The notes beneath the pieces were generated by a model. The model saw only the letters and a list, made by a program, of their open reading frames with translations, was not told where the DNA came from and searched no databases. From Sphingomonas abaci (lineage in GTDB: Bacteria; Pseudomonadota; Alphaproteobacteria; Sphingomonadales; Sphingomonadaceae), in contig NZ_JACHNY010000006.1 of the NCBI RefSeq assembly GCF_014199625.1, positions 62,001 through 126,000 of the forward strand: a stretch of 64,000 nt of DNA. The letters run 5' to 3'. Both the position numbers and the translations under genes were made by a program. Shown piece after piece: positions 8,113 to 15,520 of the stretch. The stretch's first letter is position 1, and the number at the start of each line of letters is the position of its first letter.

Positions 8113-8907
8113 TCAGGCCGGCACCGTCGACTGGTCGAAGAACAGCGCCTGGCTGATCGCCGCCTTGACGGTCGAACGCTGGAACGGCTTGGTGATGAGG
8201 AAGGTCGGCTCCGGCCGCTCGCCCGTGAGCAGGCGCTCTGGGAAGGCGGTGATGAAGATCACCGGCACCTCGAACTCGGCCAGGATGTCCTTGACCGCAT
8301 CGATGCCCGAACTGTCGTCGGCCAGCTGGATGTCGGCCAGCACCAGGCCGGGTCGATCCTCCATCGCCAGACCGACCGCTTCGTCGCGGGTCACCGCGAC
8401 GCCGGTCACGTCATGGCCGAGATCGCGGACGATCGTCTCGATATCCATGGCGATGATCGGCTCGTCCTCGATGATCAGGACGCGGGCGCGGGTCTGCTGC
8501 TCGATCTCGGCCAGTGCCTCGGACACCAGCCGCTCGACCTCGTCGGTCTCGACATCGATCAGATAGGCCGCGTCCTCGGGCGTGAAGCCCTCCATGGCGG
8601 TCAGCAGCAGCGCCTGACGCGACAGCGGCGTCATCCGGGCGAGACGCGCGCGCGTCACCGCCTCGGCGCCGATCGCCTCTGGCTCGTCACCCAACTCGTC
8701 ATAATTGGCGGAGGACCAGATGCCCTGGAACATGCGATAGAGGCCCAGGCGCGGATCAACGTCGCGCGGAAACTGGTCGGGCGCAGCGACGATGGCCTCC
8801 AGCGTGGCGCGGACATATTGGTCGCCATGGGTCTGGCTGCCGGTCAGCGCCCGGCCGTAGCGCCGCAGGAAAGGAAGATGCGGTGCGAGTTGCTGTCCAA
8901 GCGACAT
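8113..8907 (-). CDS. phyR: General stress response regulator PhyR
   Basis: A 264-residue protein with the hallmark PhyR order: an N-terminal sigma-factor-like domain (MSLGQQLAPHLPFLRRYGRA, then TPLSRQALLLTAMEGFTPED) and a C-terminal receiver domain (ARVLIIEDEPIIAMDIETIV; phospho-acceptor Asp in LVLADIQLADDSSG; conserved Lys in FLITKPF). On phosphorylation the sigma-like domain binds NepR and frees EcfG. The ATG at 8907 follows AGGGAG at a 13-base spacing; the open frame continues upstream but has no homology there. Divergent from nepR, with about 210 bases between the starts. I found no EcfG-type motif facing phyR. Confidence 0.96.
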   Translation of the reverse strand: MSLGQQLAPHLPFLRRYGRALTGSQTHGDQYVRATLEAIVAAPDQFPRDVDPRLGLYRMFQGIWSSANYDELGDEPEAIGAEAVTRARLARMTPLSRQALLLTAMEGFTPEDAAYLIDVETDEVERLVSEALAEIEQQTRARVLIIEDEPIIAMDIETIVRDLGHDVTGVAVTRDEAVGLAMEDRPGLVLADIQLADDSSGIDAVKDILAEFEVPVIFITAFPERLLTGERPEPTFLITKPFQRSTVKAAISQALFFDQSTVPA

Positions 8908-9007
8908 GAGCGGTAAAAACTCCCTGGAGACTGGTCGGCCCTTCTGTGCATGAAGGATATGCCGTGGCAATGGGTCTGCGAACGTCCGACTTTTTCGGAA
9001 CGCTGTT

Positions 9008-9033
9008 GGAACCATCGAGACCATGTTTGGTTT
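9008..9033 (+). promoter_or_regulatory. Candidate EcfG-dependent promoter for nepR
   Basis: GGAAC at 9008-9012 is followed after 16 bases by GGTT (9029-9032), fitting the EcfG consensus GGAAC-N16/17-nGTT. A second GGAAC at 8997-9001 has no matching -10. The element lies about 87 bases upstream of the TTG chosen as the nepR start. It would place nepR and the kinase under their own sigma factor, the usual feedback in this system. Confidence 0.55.
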
Positions 9034-9100
9034 CACGGCGATATCGGACCATTGCCGACATTTCGGCACGTCGCTGCATGCCCCTCGGTCAGAGCGGGCC

Positions 9101-9121
9101 AAGGGGGAAGTTTTCGGTTTG
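9101..9121 (+). promoter_or_regulatory. Ribosome-binding site selecting a TTG start for nepR
   Basis: The run AAGGGGGAAG (9101-9110) is a strong Shine-Dalgarno match and is followed eight bases later by an in-frame TTG (9119-9121). The in-frame ATG at 9149 has no comparable site and the upstream ATG at 9023 lies inside the presumed promoter. The site therefore decides the start. Confidence 0.65.
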
Positions 9122-9349
9122 GGTCAGGATAGCGAGAAACCGGCTGAGATGCGCGAAGCCAGCCAGCGACAGGATGGGCGGGATAGGACTGCCGATGCGC
9201 CTGGAACCGGTCGGACGACGGGCCGGATCGCGCAGTCGGACGATACCAAGGATCGCGAGATGGGCACGGCACTGCGCTCCGTCTACCAGCAGACCGTGGA
9301 GGAACAGATTCCAGACGACCTGCTCGACCTGCTCGGCAAGCTGTCCTAA
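9119..9349 (+). CDS. nepR: Anti-sigma factor NepR
   Basis: A 76-residue protein with a disordered, charged N-terminal half and the NepR core at the C terminus: DREMGTALRSVYQQTVEEQI then PDDLLDLLGKLS. NepR holds EcfG inactive and is sequestered by phosphorylated PhyR. I chose the TTG at 9119 because of the excellent ribosome-binding site eight bases before it; an ATG at 9149 would shorten the protein by ten residues without touching the core. The gene is divergent from phyR and its stop lies nine bases before the histidine kinase start. In many relatives ecfG follows nepR directly, but here a kinase does. Confidence 0.88.
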   Translation: MGQDSEKPAEMREASQRQDGRDRTADAPGTGRTTGRIAQSDDTKDREMGTALRSVYQQTVEEQIPDDLLDLLGKLS

Positions 9350-9358
9350 CGCCGGGCG

Positions 9359-10987
9359 ATGCCCGACCAGATACTTACGGCCCCTTCCCTGACGGCGCCC
9401 CAGTCCGATACGCCCCCGATCGTCGCAGCCGAGCCCGGCGCGACCGGGGAAGGCCATTGGCTGGGTCGATTGCCGACCGGGGCCAAGCTGTTCCTGATCC
9501 TCAGCGGCGCGCTCCTGCCGTTGGTGCTGATCGCGATCGTGGCGACCCTTCAGATCACGCGGGTGACGGATGCCGAGGCGCGCTCGCGCCTGCGCATCGC
9601 CGCCAACGAGAGCGCGCGGGCGATCGCGATCGAGTTGGTCGGCGACATGAACGCTCTGCGGGTGGCGGTGAACGCGCTGGGCACCGACCCGGCCGACGCG
9701 CCGAGCTGCGCCCGCGCCCAGGGCGTCTTCGCGCAACAGGCATCCGCCGGCGCGCGCTTCGAGATCGCCGATCGACAGGGTCGCCTGCTTTGCGGCGTCC
9801 GTATGCCGCAACCGGTCGACATGGAGGCCGACGACCCGGTCAACGCCGCCGTCCTGCCCGGGAAGGGGCTGATCCTGTCGCTGACGGGCGGCCGGTCGGA
9901 CATCACCGCGCGCGCCTTCTTCCCGCAAAGCTTTCTGCGCCGGCTCGGCCGCCCGACCAGCCGCGCAACCATCTTCTCGAGCGAGCTGCTGCTCGACGAC
10001 CAGACTCTGTCGCTGGAGCCGGCGTCCGGCATCGGCGCGCTTCATCGGCGGGAAGAGCTGCGCACACCGCTCGGCATCGCCGACTTGCAGTTGCACACCG
10101 AAATGCCCAGCGCTCCAGTCACCTCGTCGCTGATCGTCGCCCTGCTGCTGCCGTTGCTGATGTGGGCGGCGGCGGCGGGTATCGCGTGGCTGGTCGTCGA
10201 CCGGCTGCTGCTGCGTCCGCTGCGCCAGCTACGCGCCAGCGTCGCCGCCTACGTGCCCGGCGAGGTGATAGATTCGCGTGCGACCAGCCTGCCCGCGCCG
10301 GAAATCCGCGAGCTTGGCGAGACCTTCCGCTCGATCAGCCAGACCGTGGCCGATCACGAGGCCGGGCTGGAGGAGGGATTGCGCCGCCAGACCAAGCTGA
10401 CGCGCGAGGTTCATCACCGGGTGAAGAACAACCTCCAGGTGATCTCCAGCCTGATCGCCTTCCATGCGCGGGGCGCGCGCAGCCCGGACGCCACCGCCGC
10501 CTATGCGTCGATCCAGCGCCGGGTCGACGCGCTGGCCGTGGTCCACCGCCACCATTTCGCGGAGATGGAGGTCAATCGCGGCCTCAATTTACGCACCATG
10601 GTCGGCGAGCTGGCGTCCAATATCCGCGCCACCGCCTCGGAACGCGCGCATGCGATCGGCATCACGCTGGATGTCGACGCCTTTCTGGTCAACCAGGACG
10701 TGGCGGTGGCGCTTGCCTTCCTCATCACCGAGACGATCGAGTTGGCGACCAGCTGCGATCCGGCGGCGCAGATTCGCGTCTCGATCAAGCCCGACGAACA
10801 GCCCGAGCGCGCGGTGCTGCGCGTGGTGTCTCGGGCGCTGGTGGATGGCGACCAGCTCCGCGAGCTGGCGGGCACCCGCTATGGTCGGGTGATGGAGGGC
10901 CTGTCGCGCCAGCTCCGCTCCAAGCTGCATCACGATCCACTGACCGGCGCTTATGAGATCGCCTTCCCAGTGACCGGACGGGACTGA
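9359..10987 (+). CDS. PhyP-like HisKA_2 sensor protein with degenerate ATPase domain
   Basis: A 542-residue membrane protein. A first membrane helix (about residues 43-66) and a second (about 255-282) flank a periplasmic sensor domain, then comes a HAMP-like linker and the dimerisation/phosphotransfer motif EVHHRVKNNLQVISSL (about 350-365), typical of HisKA_2 kinases that act on PhyR. The ATP-binding part is poor: the N-box region reads LAFLITETIELATSC (about 451-465), lacking the catalytic Asn, and no G-boxes are recognisable. It is therefore more likely a PhyR phosphatase, as proposed for Sphingomonas PhyP, than an active kinase. Nine bases downstream of nepR, so co-transcribed. Confidence 0.85.
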   Translation: MPDQILTAPSLTAPQSDTPPIVAAEPGATGEGHWLGRLPTGAKLFLILSGALLPLVLIAIVATLQITRVTDAEARSRLRIAANESARAIAIELVGDMNALRVAVNALGTDPADAPSCARAQGVFAQQASAGARFEIADRQGRLLCGVRMPQPVDMEADDPVNAAVLPGKGLILSLTGGRSDITARAFFPQSFLRRLGRPTSRATIFSSELLLDDQTLSLEPASGIGALHRREELRTPLGIADLQLHTEMPSAPVTSSLIVALLLPLLMWAAAAGIAWLVVDRLLLRPLRQLRASVAAYVPGEVIDSRATSLPAPEIRELGETFRSISQTVADHEAGLEEGLRRQTKLTREVHHRVKNNLQVISSLIAFHARGARSPDATAAYASIQRRVDALAVVHRHHFAEMEVNRGLNLRTMVGELASNIRATASERAHAIGITLDVDAFLVNQDVAVALAFLITETIELATSCDPAAQIRVSIKPDEQPERAVLRVVSRALVDGDQLRELAGTRYGRVMEGLSRQLRSKLHHDPLTGAYEIAFPVTGRD

Positions 10988-11085
10988 AAAAAACTTCGCG
11001 ACGTAGCGGAACCACCCGCAGCGAGGCGGGTTCTACAGTCCGGATCGCGACCTTATGCCCCCCCCGCTCTCGCGGTCCACGACAT

Positions 11086-11133
11086 AGGCCCGAAGGCATC
11101 ACCCCTCCCCCCCCCGGTGATGCCTTCGGGCCT
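11086..11133. terminator. Strong bidirectional terminator hairpin with poly-C loop
   Basis: An 18-bp perfect stem (11086-11103 with 11116-11133, core GGCCCGAAGGCATCACC) encloses a 12-base loop containing nine consecutive C residues. It lies about 100 bases after the sensor kinase stop and is followed by a short TTT run (counting the last stem base) and ACGTTT. It should end the nepR-kinase transcript and shield the entericidin gene. Confidence 0.75.
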
Positions 11134-11201
11134 TTAACGTTTGGGCAGCCCTCCAAATCCTTCGCAAAGCCTCGTCGCACCGTATTGCCCATATCGGCTG
11201 C

Positions 11202-11226
11202 GGAACGAAATTGTCGGCGGATCATT
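11202..11226 (+). promoter_or_regulatory. Possible EcfG-type promoter for the entericidin-like gene
   Basis: GGAAC (11202-11206) followed after 16 bases by CATT (11223-11226) resembles the EcfG promoter, with one mismatch in the -10 element (consensus nGTT). A CGTT occurs slightly further downstream but at an unfavourable spacing of 21 bases. The element lies about 33 bases before the ATG. Confidence 0.4.
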
Positions 11227-11258
11227 GCGTTACTGGCATCTACATACTGGAGGTTCTT

Positions 11259-11393
11259 ATGCGTAAACTGGTTGGTCTCGCTTTCGTCGCCAGCGCCCTG
11301 CTCGTCTCGGCCTGCAACACGATTGAGGGCGCAGGCAAGGATGTGAGCTCGGCGGGCCGCACCGTTGCCAAGACGGCCGACGACGCCAAGTAA
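11259..11393 (+). CDS. Entericidin-like small lipoprotein
   Basis: A 44-residue protein with a lipoprotein signal peptide (MRKLVGLAFVASALLVSAC, lipobox LVSAC) and a short mature part NTIEGAGKDVSSAGRTVAKT ending ADDAK. This is the pattern of the entericidin A/B family (N-T-GAG-D--SAG), bacteriolytic or membrane-active lipoproteins commonly induced by stress. GGAGG lies six bases before the ATG. It sits directly beside the general stress response genes and has a possible EcfG promoter, so control by that pathway is likely, though not proven. Confidence 0.88.
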   Translation: MRKLVGLAFVASALLVSACNTIEGAGKDVSSAGRTVAKTADDAK

Positions 11394-11412
11394 GCGCCCA
11401 AGCGCCACGACC

Positions 11413-11449
11413 GGAGCCTCCGTGCCCGTAGGGGTCCGGAGGCTCCTTG
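11413..11449 (+). terminator. Terminator after the entericidin-like gene
   Basis: GGAGCCTCCG (11413-11422) pairs with CGGAGGCTCC (11437-11446) across a 14-base loop, followed by TTGCGTTT. It begins 20 bases after the stop codon and separates this gene from the permease downstream. Confidence 0.65.
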
Positions 11450-11504
11450 CGTTTCCGGGCCAGATTGCCGACGCCCGCAAATCCTATTGGAAAGGCCCTG
11501 CCGA

Positions 11505-12593
11505 ATGACCACCGACGGACGCCGGATCGAACATGGCGGACTGATCCTCTTCCTGGTGCTAGCCAGCATCGGGTTGCTGCTGATCGTCTCCAGCTTCATC
11601 GGCGCGCTGCTCTGGGCGGCGCTGGCGGCCCTGCTCTTCCAGCCCCTTTTCCAGCGCCTGCTGCGCCGCTGGCCGGATCGGCGGACGCTGGCGGCGGCGG
11701 TGACGCTGCTCGTCATCACCGTGGCGGTCGTCATCCCGGCGATCATCGTCGCCAGCCTGGTCGTCGACCAGTCGGTCGGCGTCTATGCGCAGATGCGTAC
11801 GGGCAATATCGACTTCGCGCGCTACTTCCACCAGGTCCATGACGGGCTGCCCAACCGCATCCAGCAACTGGTCGACCGGTCGGGCTTCGACAGCTTCGAA
11901 CGCGTCCAGGCCAAGCTGACCCAGGCGGTGAGCAGCAGCGTCAGCACGATCGCGCGCCAGGCGCTGTCGATCGGTGCCAATGCCGCCTCCTTCCTGCTGG
12001 CGTTCGGCGTCGGTCTCTATGTCACCTTCTTCCTGCTCCGCGACGGCGAGTCGATCGGGCCGGCCGTCGTCCGCGCCCTGCCGCTCCGCCGCGACATCGC
12101 GGAGCGGCTGAGCGACAAGTTCGTCGCCGTCGTCCGCGCCACGATCAAGGGTTCGGGCGTCGTCGCGCTGGTGCAGGGTGCATTGGGCGCGGCGACCTTC
12201 TGGATCGTCGGCGTGCCGGCTGCCTTGCTGTGGGGCGTGCTAATGGCGATCGCGGCGCTGCTGCCGGCGGTGGGTCCGGCGATCATCTGGACCCCCGTCG
12301 CCATCTATCTGCTCGCCACCGGCGCGGTCTGGCAGGCGGTGGTGGTCGTGCTGTCGGGCGTGTTCGTGATCGGCCTGGCCGATAATATCCTGCGCCCGAT
12401 GCTGGTCGGGCGCGATACCGGCCTGCCCGACTGGCTGGTGCTGGTAACGACGCTGGGCGGCATTGACCTGATCGGGCTGAGCGGCATCGTGGTCGGGCCG
12501 CTGGCCGGCGCGCTGTTCCTGACGGGCTGGCAGATTCTGACCGAGGAACGCCGCGCCGAACCGGTGCGGGTCGACAGCCAGGCGGGCGGCTGA
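11505..12593 (+). CDS. AI-2E family transporter (PerM-like permease)
   Basis: A 362-residue integral membrane protein of the AI-2 exporter superfamily (PF01594). It has paired hydrophobic helices at the N terminus (GGLILFLVLASIGLLLIVSS and LLWAALAALLFQPL), a helix near IVIPAIIVASLVV, a large extracytoplasmic loop (about residues 85-150), and a C-terminal bundle with the family pattern GVVALVQGALGAATFWIVG, then LPAVGPAIIWTP and DNILRPMLVG. Family members export varied small molecules; substrate is unknown here. The ATG at 11505 follows GGAAAGG; an upstream TTG in frame is less likely. No partner gene nearby suggests a specific role. Confidence 0.9.
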   Translation: MTTDGRRIEHGGLILFLVLASIGLLLIVSSFIGALLWAALAALLFQPLFQRLLRRWPDRRTLAAAVTLLVITVAVVIPAIIVASLVVDQSVGVYAQMRTGNIDFARYFHQVHDGLPNRIQQLVDRSGFDSFERVQAKLTQAVSSSVSTIARQALSIGANAASFLLAFGVGLYVTFFLLRDGESIGPAVVRALPLRRDIAERLSDKFVAVVRATIKGSGVVALVQGALGAATFWIVGVPAALLWGVLMAIAALLPAVGPAIIWTPVAIYLLATGAVWQAVVVVLSGVFVIGLADNILRPMLVGRDTGLPDWLVLVTTLGGIDLIGLSGIVVGPLAGALFLTGWQILTEERRAEPVRVDSQAGG

Positions 12594-12752
12594 CCGGCGC
12601 ACCCGACGGCAGGCCGTTCGGGGACCCACCGTTCCTGGTCGTTCACGGGTTCGTTGGGCGAGCGTCCCGCTGGCCCGGTCGTCCGCCAGCCTTCTGCGAC
12701 GGATATCCGACACGAGGGAGGTCCACCCATCCGCATCGGATATCGACCCGTC

Positions 12753-13532
12753 TCAGTCCTCCGCCAGCTCCGTTCCGCTTTCCCGGGCGCGGCGACGTTC
12801 GGTAAACCAGATGCCGATTATCGCCAGCTCGTAGAGCAGGATGAGGGGCACCGCGAGCAGCACCTGGCTCATCAGGTCGGGCGGGGTCAGCACCGCCGCG
12901 ATCGCGGTCGCGCCGACGATCGCATAGCGCCGCGCCTTGATCAGGCCCTGGCGCGTGACGATCCCGGCCCGCTCCAGCAGCATCAGCAGCACCGGCAACA
13001 GGAAGGACAGGCCGAAGCCGAACAGGAACTGCATGATGAACGACAGGTAGTTGCCGATCGCCGGCAGCGCCTCGCGCTTCACCCCCCCGACCACGCCGTC
13101 GAACCCCAGCAGAAAATGCAGCGCCATCGGGATGGCGACGTAATAGGCCAGCGCTGCGCCCAGCGCGAACAGCACCGGCGTCGCGAACAGGAAAGGCAGC
13201 AGCGCCCGCCGTTCTTTGCGGTAGAGGCCGGGCGCGACGAATTGCCAGAGCTGGTTGGCGATGATCGGGAAGGCGATCATCATCGCCGCGAAGAAGGCGA
13301 CCTTCACCTGGACGAAGAACGCCTCGAAGATCTCCGTATAGATCACCGTCCCCTGCCCGGCGCGCAGCAGCGGCTGGACCAGGAAGGCGAAGATGCGGTC
13401 GGCGAAATAGAAGGAGATGGCAAAGGCCACCGCCAGCGCAGCGATGCAATAGAGCAGGCGGCGGCGCAGCTCGATTAGATGGTCGAGCAGGGGGGCGCGG
13501 CTGGCGTCGATCTCGTCGAGATGGTCGCTCAC
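12753..13532 (-). CDS. tatC: Sec-independent protein translocase subunit TatC
   Basis: A 259-residue protein with six predicted membrane helices. Family features include the N-terminal LLDHLIELRRRLLYC, FVQVKVAFFAAMMIAFPII and the PGLYRKERRALLPF loop. TatC forms the receptor for twin-arginine signal peptides with TatB. The start is GTG at 13532, overlapping the tatB stop by GTGA. Last gene of the tatABC set at the end of a long minus-strand operon that begins at argS. Confidence 0.97.
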   Translation of the reverse strand: MSDHLDEIDASRAPLLDHLIELRRRLLYCIAALAVAFAISFYFADRIFAFLVQPLLRAGQGTVIYTEIFEAFFVQVKVAFFAAMMIAFPIIANQLWQFVAPGLYRKERRALLPFLFATPVLFALGAALAYYVAIPMALHFLLGFDGVVGGVKREALPAIGNYLSFIMQFLFGFGLSFLLPVLLMLLERAGIVTRQGLIKARRYAIVGATAIAAVLTPPDLMSQVLLAVPLILLYELAIIGIWFTERRRARESGTELAED

Positions 13533-13921
13533 GACGCCGCCCCCTCGGACTTGCCGGGCACGGACGTTTCGGCCGGCGCGACCTCGGGCTTCTCGACCAT
13601 CACCGGTGCGGGGTGGCCGGACCCATCGTCGTGCGGAACGGCGCCATGCCCCGGCTCGGGCGACACGGGGTCGGCGGCGGGCGGCGCGGGATGTTCGCGC
13701 ATGATCCGCTCATTCTCCGCCGCCCAGCGCTTCTCCATTTCCTCCAGCTCGGCCTCGCGGACCATCTGGTCGAAACCGGAGCGGAACTGGCGGGCGACGC
13801 CGCGCGCGCGGCCGACCCAATAGCCGACCACGCGCATCGCCTTGGGCAGGTCCTTGGGACCGATCACCACCAGCGCCACGATGGCCACGAGCATCAGCTC
13901 GGTCGGCGCGATATCGAACAT
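13529..13921 (-). CDS. tatB: Sec-independent protein translocase subunit TatB
   Basis: A 130-residue protein with the TatB pattern: an N-terminal membrane helix (MFDIAPTELMLVAIVALVVI), the GPKDLPKAMR hinge, and an amphipathic helix with E and R residues (GRARGVARQFRSGFDQMVRE). The remainder is a Pro/Glu-rich cytoplasmic tail. It joins TatC in recognising folded substrates carrying twin-arginine signals. It lies 29 bases after tatA and overlaps tatC. Confidence 0.95.
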   Translation of the reverse strand: MFDIAPTELMLVAIVALVVIGPKDLPKAMRVVGYWVGRARGVARQFRSGFDQMVREAELEEMEKRWAAENERIMREHPAPPAADPVSPEPGHGAVPHDDGSGHPAPVMVEKPEVAPAETSVPGKSEGAAS

Positions 13922-13950
13922 TCAGCCGCGCCCCAGCGGAGAGGACAATA

Positions 13951-14196
13951 TCAGCGGTCGTCGCGCAGCGTATCGCGGGTGCGATTGCCGTCGGGATCGA
14001 AGGCGGGCTCCGCCTTGCTCTGCGCCTCGATGCGCTTGCTCGGCTTGGCGGGTTCGTCCTCCTCGGCCATGCCTTTCTTGAAATTCTTCACACCCTTGGC
14101 GACGTCGCCCATCAGGTTCGAGAATCGCCCGCCGCCCAAGAGCAGGATGGCAACGACGGCAAGGACGAGCAGATGGATCGGGCTGAAGCTGCCCAT
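13951..14196 (-). CDS. tatA: Sec-independent protein translocase subunit TatA
   Basis: An 81-residue protein with a short N-terminal membrane helix ([20 protein letters not shown]), the [19 protein letters not shown] amphipathic helix with the conserved G-K--K-F pattern, and a charged tail. TatA oligomers form the translocation pore. First of the three tat genes, 28 bases after scpB. Confidence 0.95.
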   Translation of the reverse strand: MGSFSPIHLLVLAVVAILLLGGGRFSNLMGDVAKGVKNFKKGMAEEDEPAKPSKRIEAQSKAEPAFDPDGNRTRDTLRDDR

Positions 14197-14224
14197 TGGC
14201 GTGACTCCTGAAGACGCAATGCAT

Positions 14225-14791
14225 CTACGCGCTATCGCCGGGCTTTTCCAGCCGCTCCGACGAAAGATCGACCGGATCGAGCAGGCCGGCGGCGCGCAGG
14301 TCGTCGATCCCCGGCAGGTCGCGCCGGCTGGCGAGGCCGAAATGGGTCAGGAAGCCGGGCGTGGTGGCATAGGTGAGCGGCCGGCCCGGCACCTCGCGGC
14401 GACCGGCCGGCCGGATCCAGCCCGCCTCCAGCAGCACGTCGAGCGTGCCCCGGGAGATCTGGACGCCGCGGATCGCCTCGATCTCGGCGCGGGTCACGGG
14501 CTCGTGATAGGCGATGATCGCCAGCGTCTCGACGGCCGCGCGCGACAGCGACCGCCGCTCCTCGCTGGTGCGGCGGAGCAGATGCGCGAGGTCGGCGGCG
14601 GTCTGGAACAGCCAGCGATCGCCGCGCCGGACGAGCTGGACGCCGCGCCCGGCATAATCCGCCTGCAACCGGGCCAATGCCGGGCGCGGGTCCGCCCCGA
14701 CATGCGCGCGGATCGCGTCGACCGTCAGCGGCGCTTCGGCCGCGAACAGCACCGCCTCGACCGCGCGGACCAGATCATCGGGCGGGGTCAT
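14225..14791 (-). CDS. scpB: Segregation and condensation protein B
   Basis: A 188-residue protein made of two winged-helix domains. The diagnostic stretch [20 protein letters not shown] followed by AEIEAIRGV is the ScpB core. It works with ScpA and SMC as the kleisin complex that organises the chromosome. The ATG at 14791 overlaps the scpA stop (ATGA, 14788-14791). The longer open frame upstream lies inside scpA. Between scpA and tatA in the operon. Confidence 0.95.
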   Translation of the reverse strand: MTPPDDLVRAVEAVLFAAEAPLTVDAIRAHVGADPRPALARLQADYAGRGVQLVRRGDRWLFQTAADLAHLLRRTSEERRSLSRAAVETLAIIAYHEPVTRAEIEAIRGVQISRGTLDVLLEAGWIRPAGRREVPGRPLTYATTPGFLTHFGLASRRDLPGIDDLRAAGLLDPVDLSSERLEKPGDSA

Positions 14792-15513
14792 GCCGGCCGG
14801 CGGAGATAGAGCGGCGCGAACGGCCCCGCCTGGCGCAGCTCGACCCGCCCCTGCCGCGCCAGTTCCAGCGCCGCCAGGAAGCTGGAGGCGACCGCCGACC
14901 GCCGCAGCGCCCCGGCCGATGGCGGCAGGAACTGGTCCAGCGCGCGCCAGTCGAGCGTCACGCCGAGCAGCGTCGACACCCGCGCCAGCGCCGCCTCCAG
15001 CGTCATCACCTGCCGGTCGGCAACGACATGGAAGACCGGGCACGTGCGGACCGAGACCTCGCCATAGGCGGCGATCAGTTGGTAGAGGCCGACCTGCCAG
15101 TCGGCGCGGCGATCGGCGCGCAGCCCCTCCGGCATCCCGCGCGGGAAGACGTCGCGGCCCAGCCGGTCCCGCGCGACCAGCCGAGCGCCCGCTTCGCGCA
15201 TCGCGTCCAGCCGTTCGAGCCGCAGCTGGAGTTGCAGGGCCAGCAACTCGGGATCGGGGTCCGGCTCGGCCTCGCGCGGCAGCAGCAGCGCCGACTTGAG
15301 ATAGGCGAGCCACGCCGCCATCACGAGGTAATCGGCCGCCAGCTCCAGCCGCAGCGCCGCCGCACGCGCGACGAAGGCGAGATATTGCTCCACCAGCGCC
15401 AGGATCGAGATGCGGCGCAGATCGACCTTCTGCGACCGGGCAAGATTGAGCAGCAGGTCGAGCGGCCCCTCCCATCCATCCAGGTCGAGGGTCAGTTGCT
15501 CGGGTTCGGCCAC
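14788..15513 (-). CDS. scpA: Segregation and condensation protein A (kleisin)
   Basis: A 241-residue kleisin. The N terminus LDLDGWEGPLDLLLNLARSQ then KVDLRRISILALVEQYL is the SMC-neck-binding domain, and YLVMAAWLAYLKSALLLP continues it. A C-terminal winged helix (SFLAALELARQGRVELRQ) binds the SMC head. It bridges SMC heads with two ScpB. The start is GTG at 15513, seven bases after nagZ. scpB overlaps its end. Confidence 0.95.
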   Translation of the reverse strand: MAEPEQLTLDLDGWEGPLDLLLNLARSQKVDLRRISILALVEQYLAFVARAAALRLELAADYLVMAAWLAYLKSALLLPREAEPDPDPELLALQLQLRLERLDAMREAGARLVARDRLGRDVFPRGMPEGLRADRRADWQVGLYQLIAAYGEVSVRTCPVFHVVADRQVMTLEAALARVSTLLGVTLDWRALDQFLPPSAGALRRSAVASSFLAALELARQGRVELRQAGPFAPLYLRRPA

Positions 15514-15520
15514 GGCCCGG

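Noticed and set aside
9023..9118. Longer NepR from the ATG at 9023
   Set aside because: It would cover the EcfG-type promoter and has no ribosome-binding site, whereas the TTG at 9119 has an excellent one.
8908..9118. EcfG-type promoter facing phyR
   Set aside because: The spacing and elements required (GGAAC-N16/17-nGTT on the minus strand) do not occur; the two GGAAC boxes point toward nepR only.
12702..12744. Inverted repeat GATATCCGA ... TCGGATATC
   Set aside because: A 9-bp perfect repeat 25 bases apart between convergent genes; too weak and too far apart to be a terminator and without a promoter nearby, so I give it no function.
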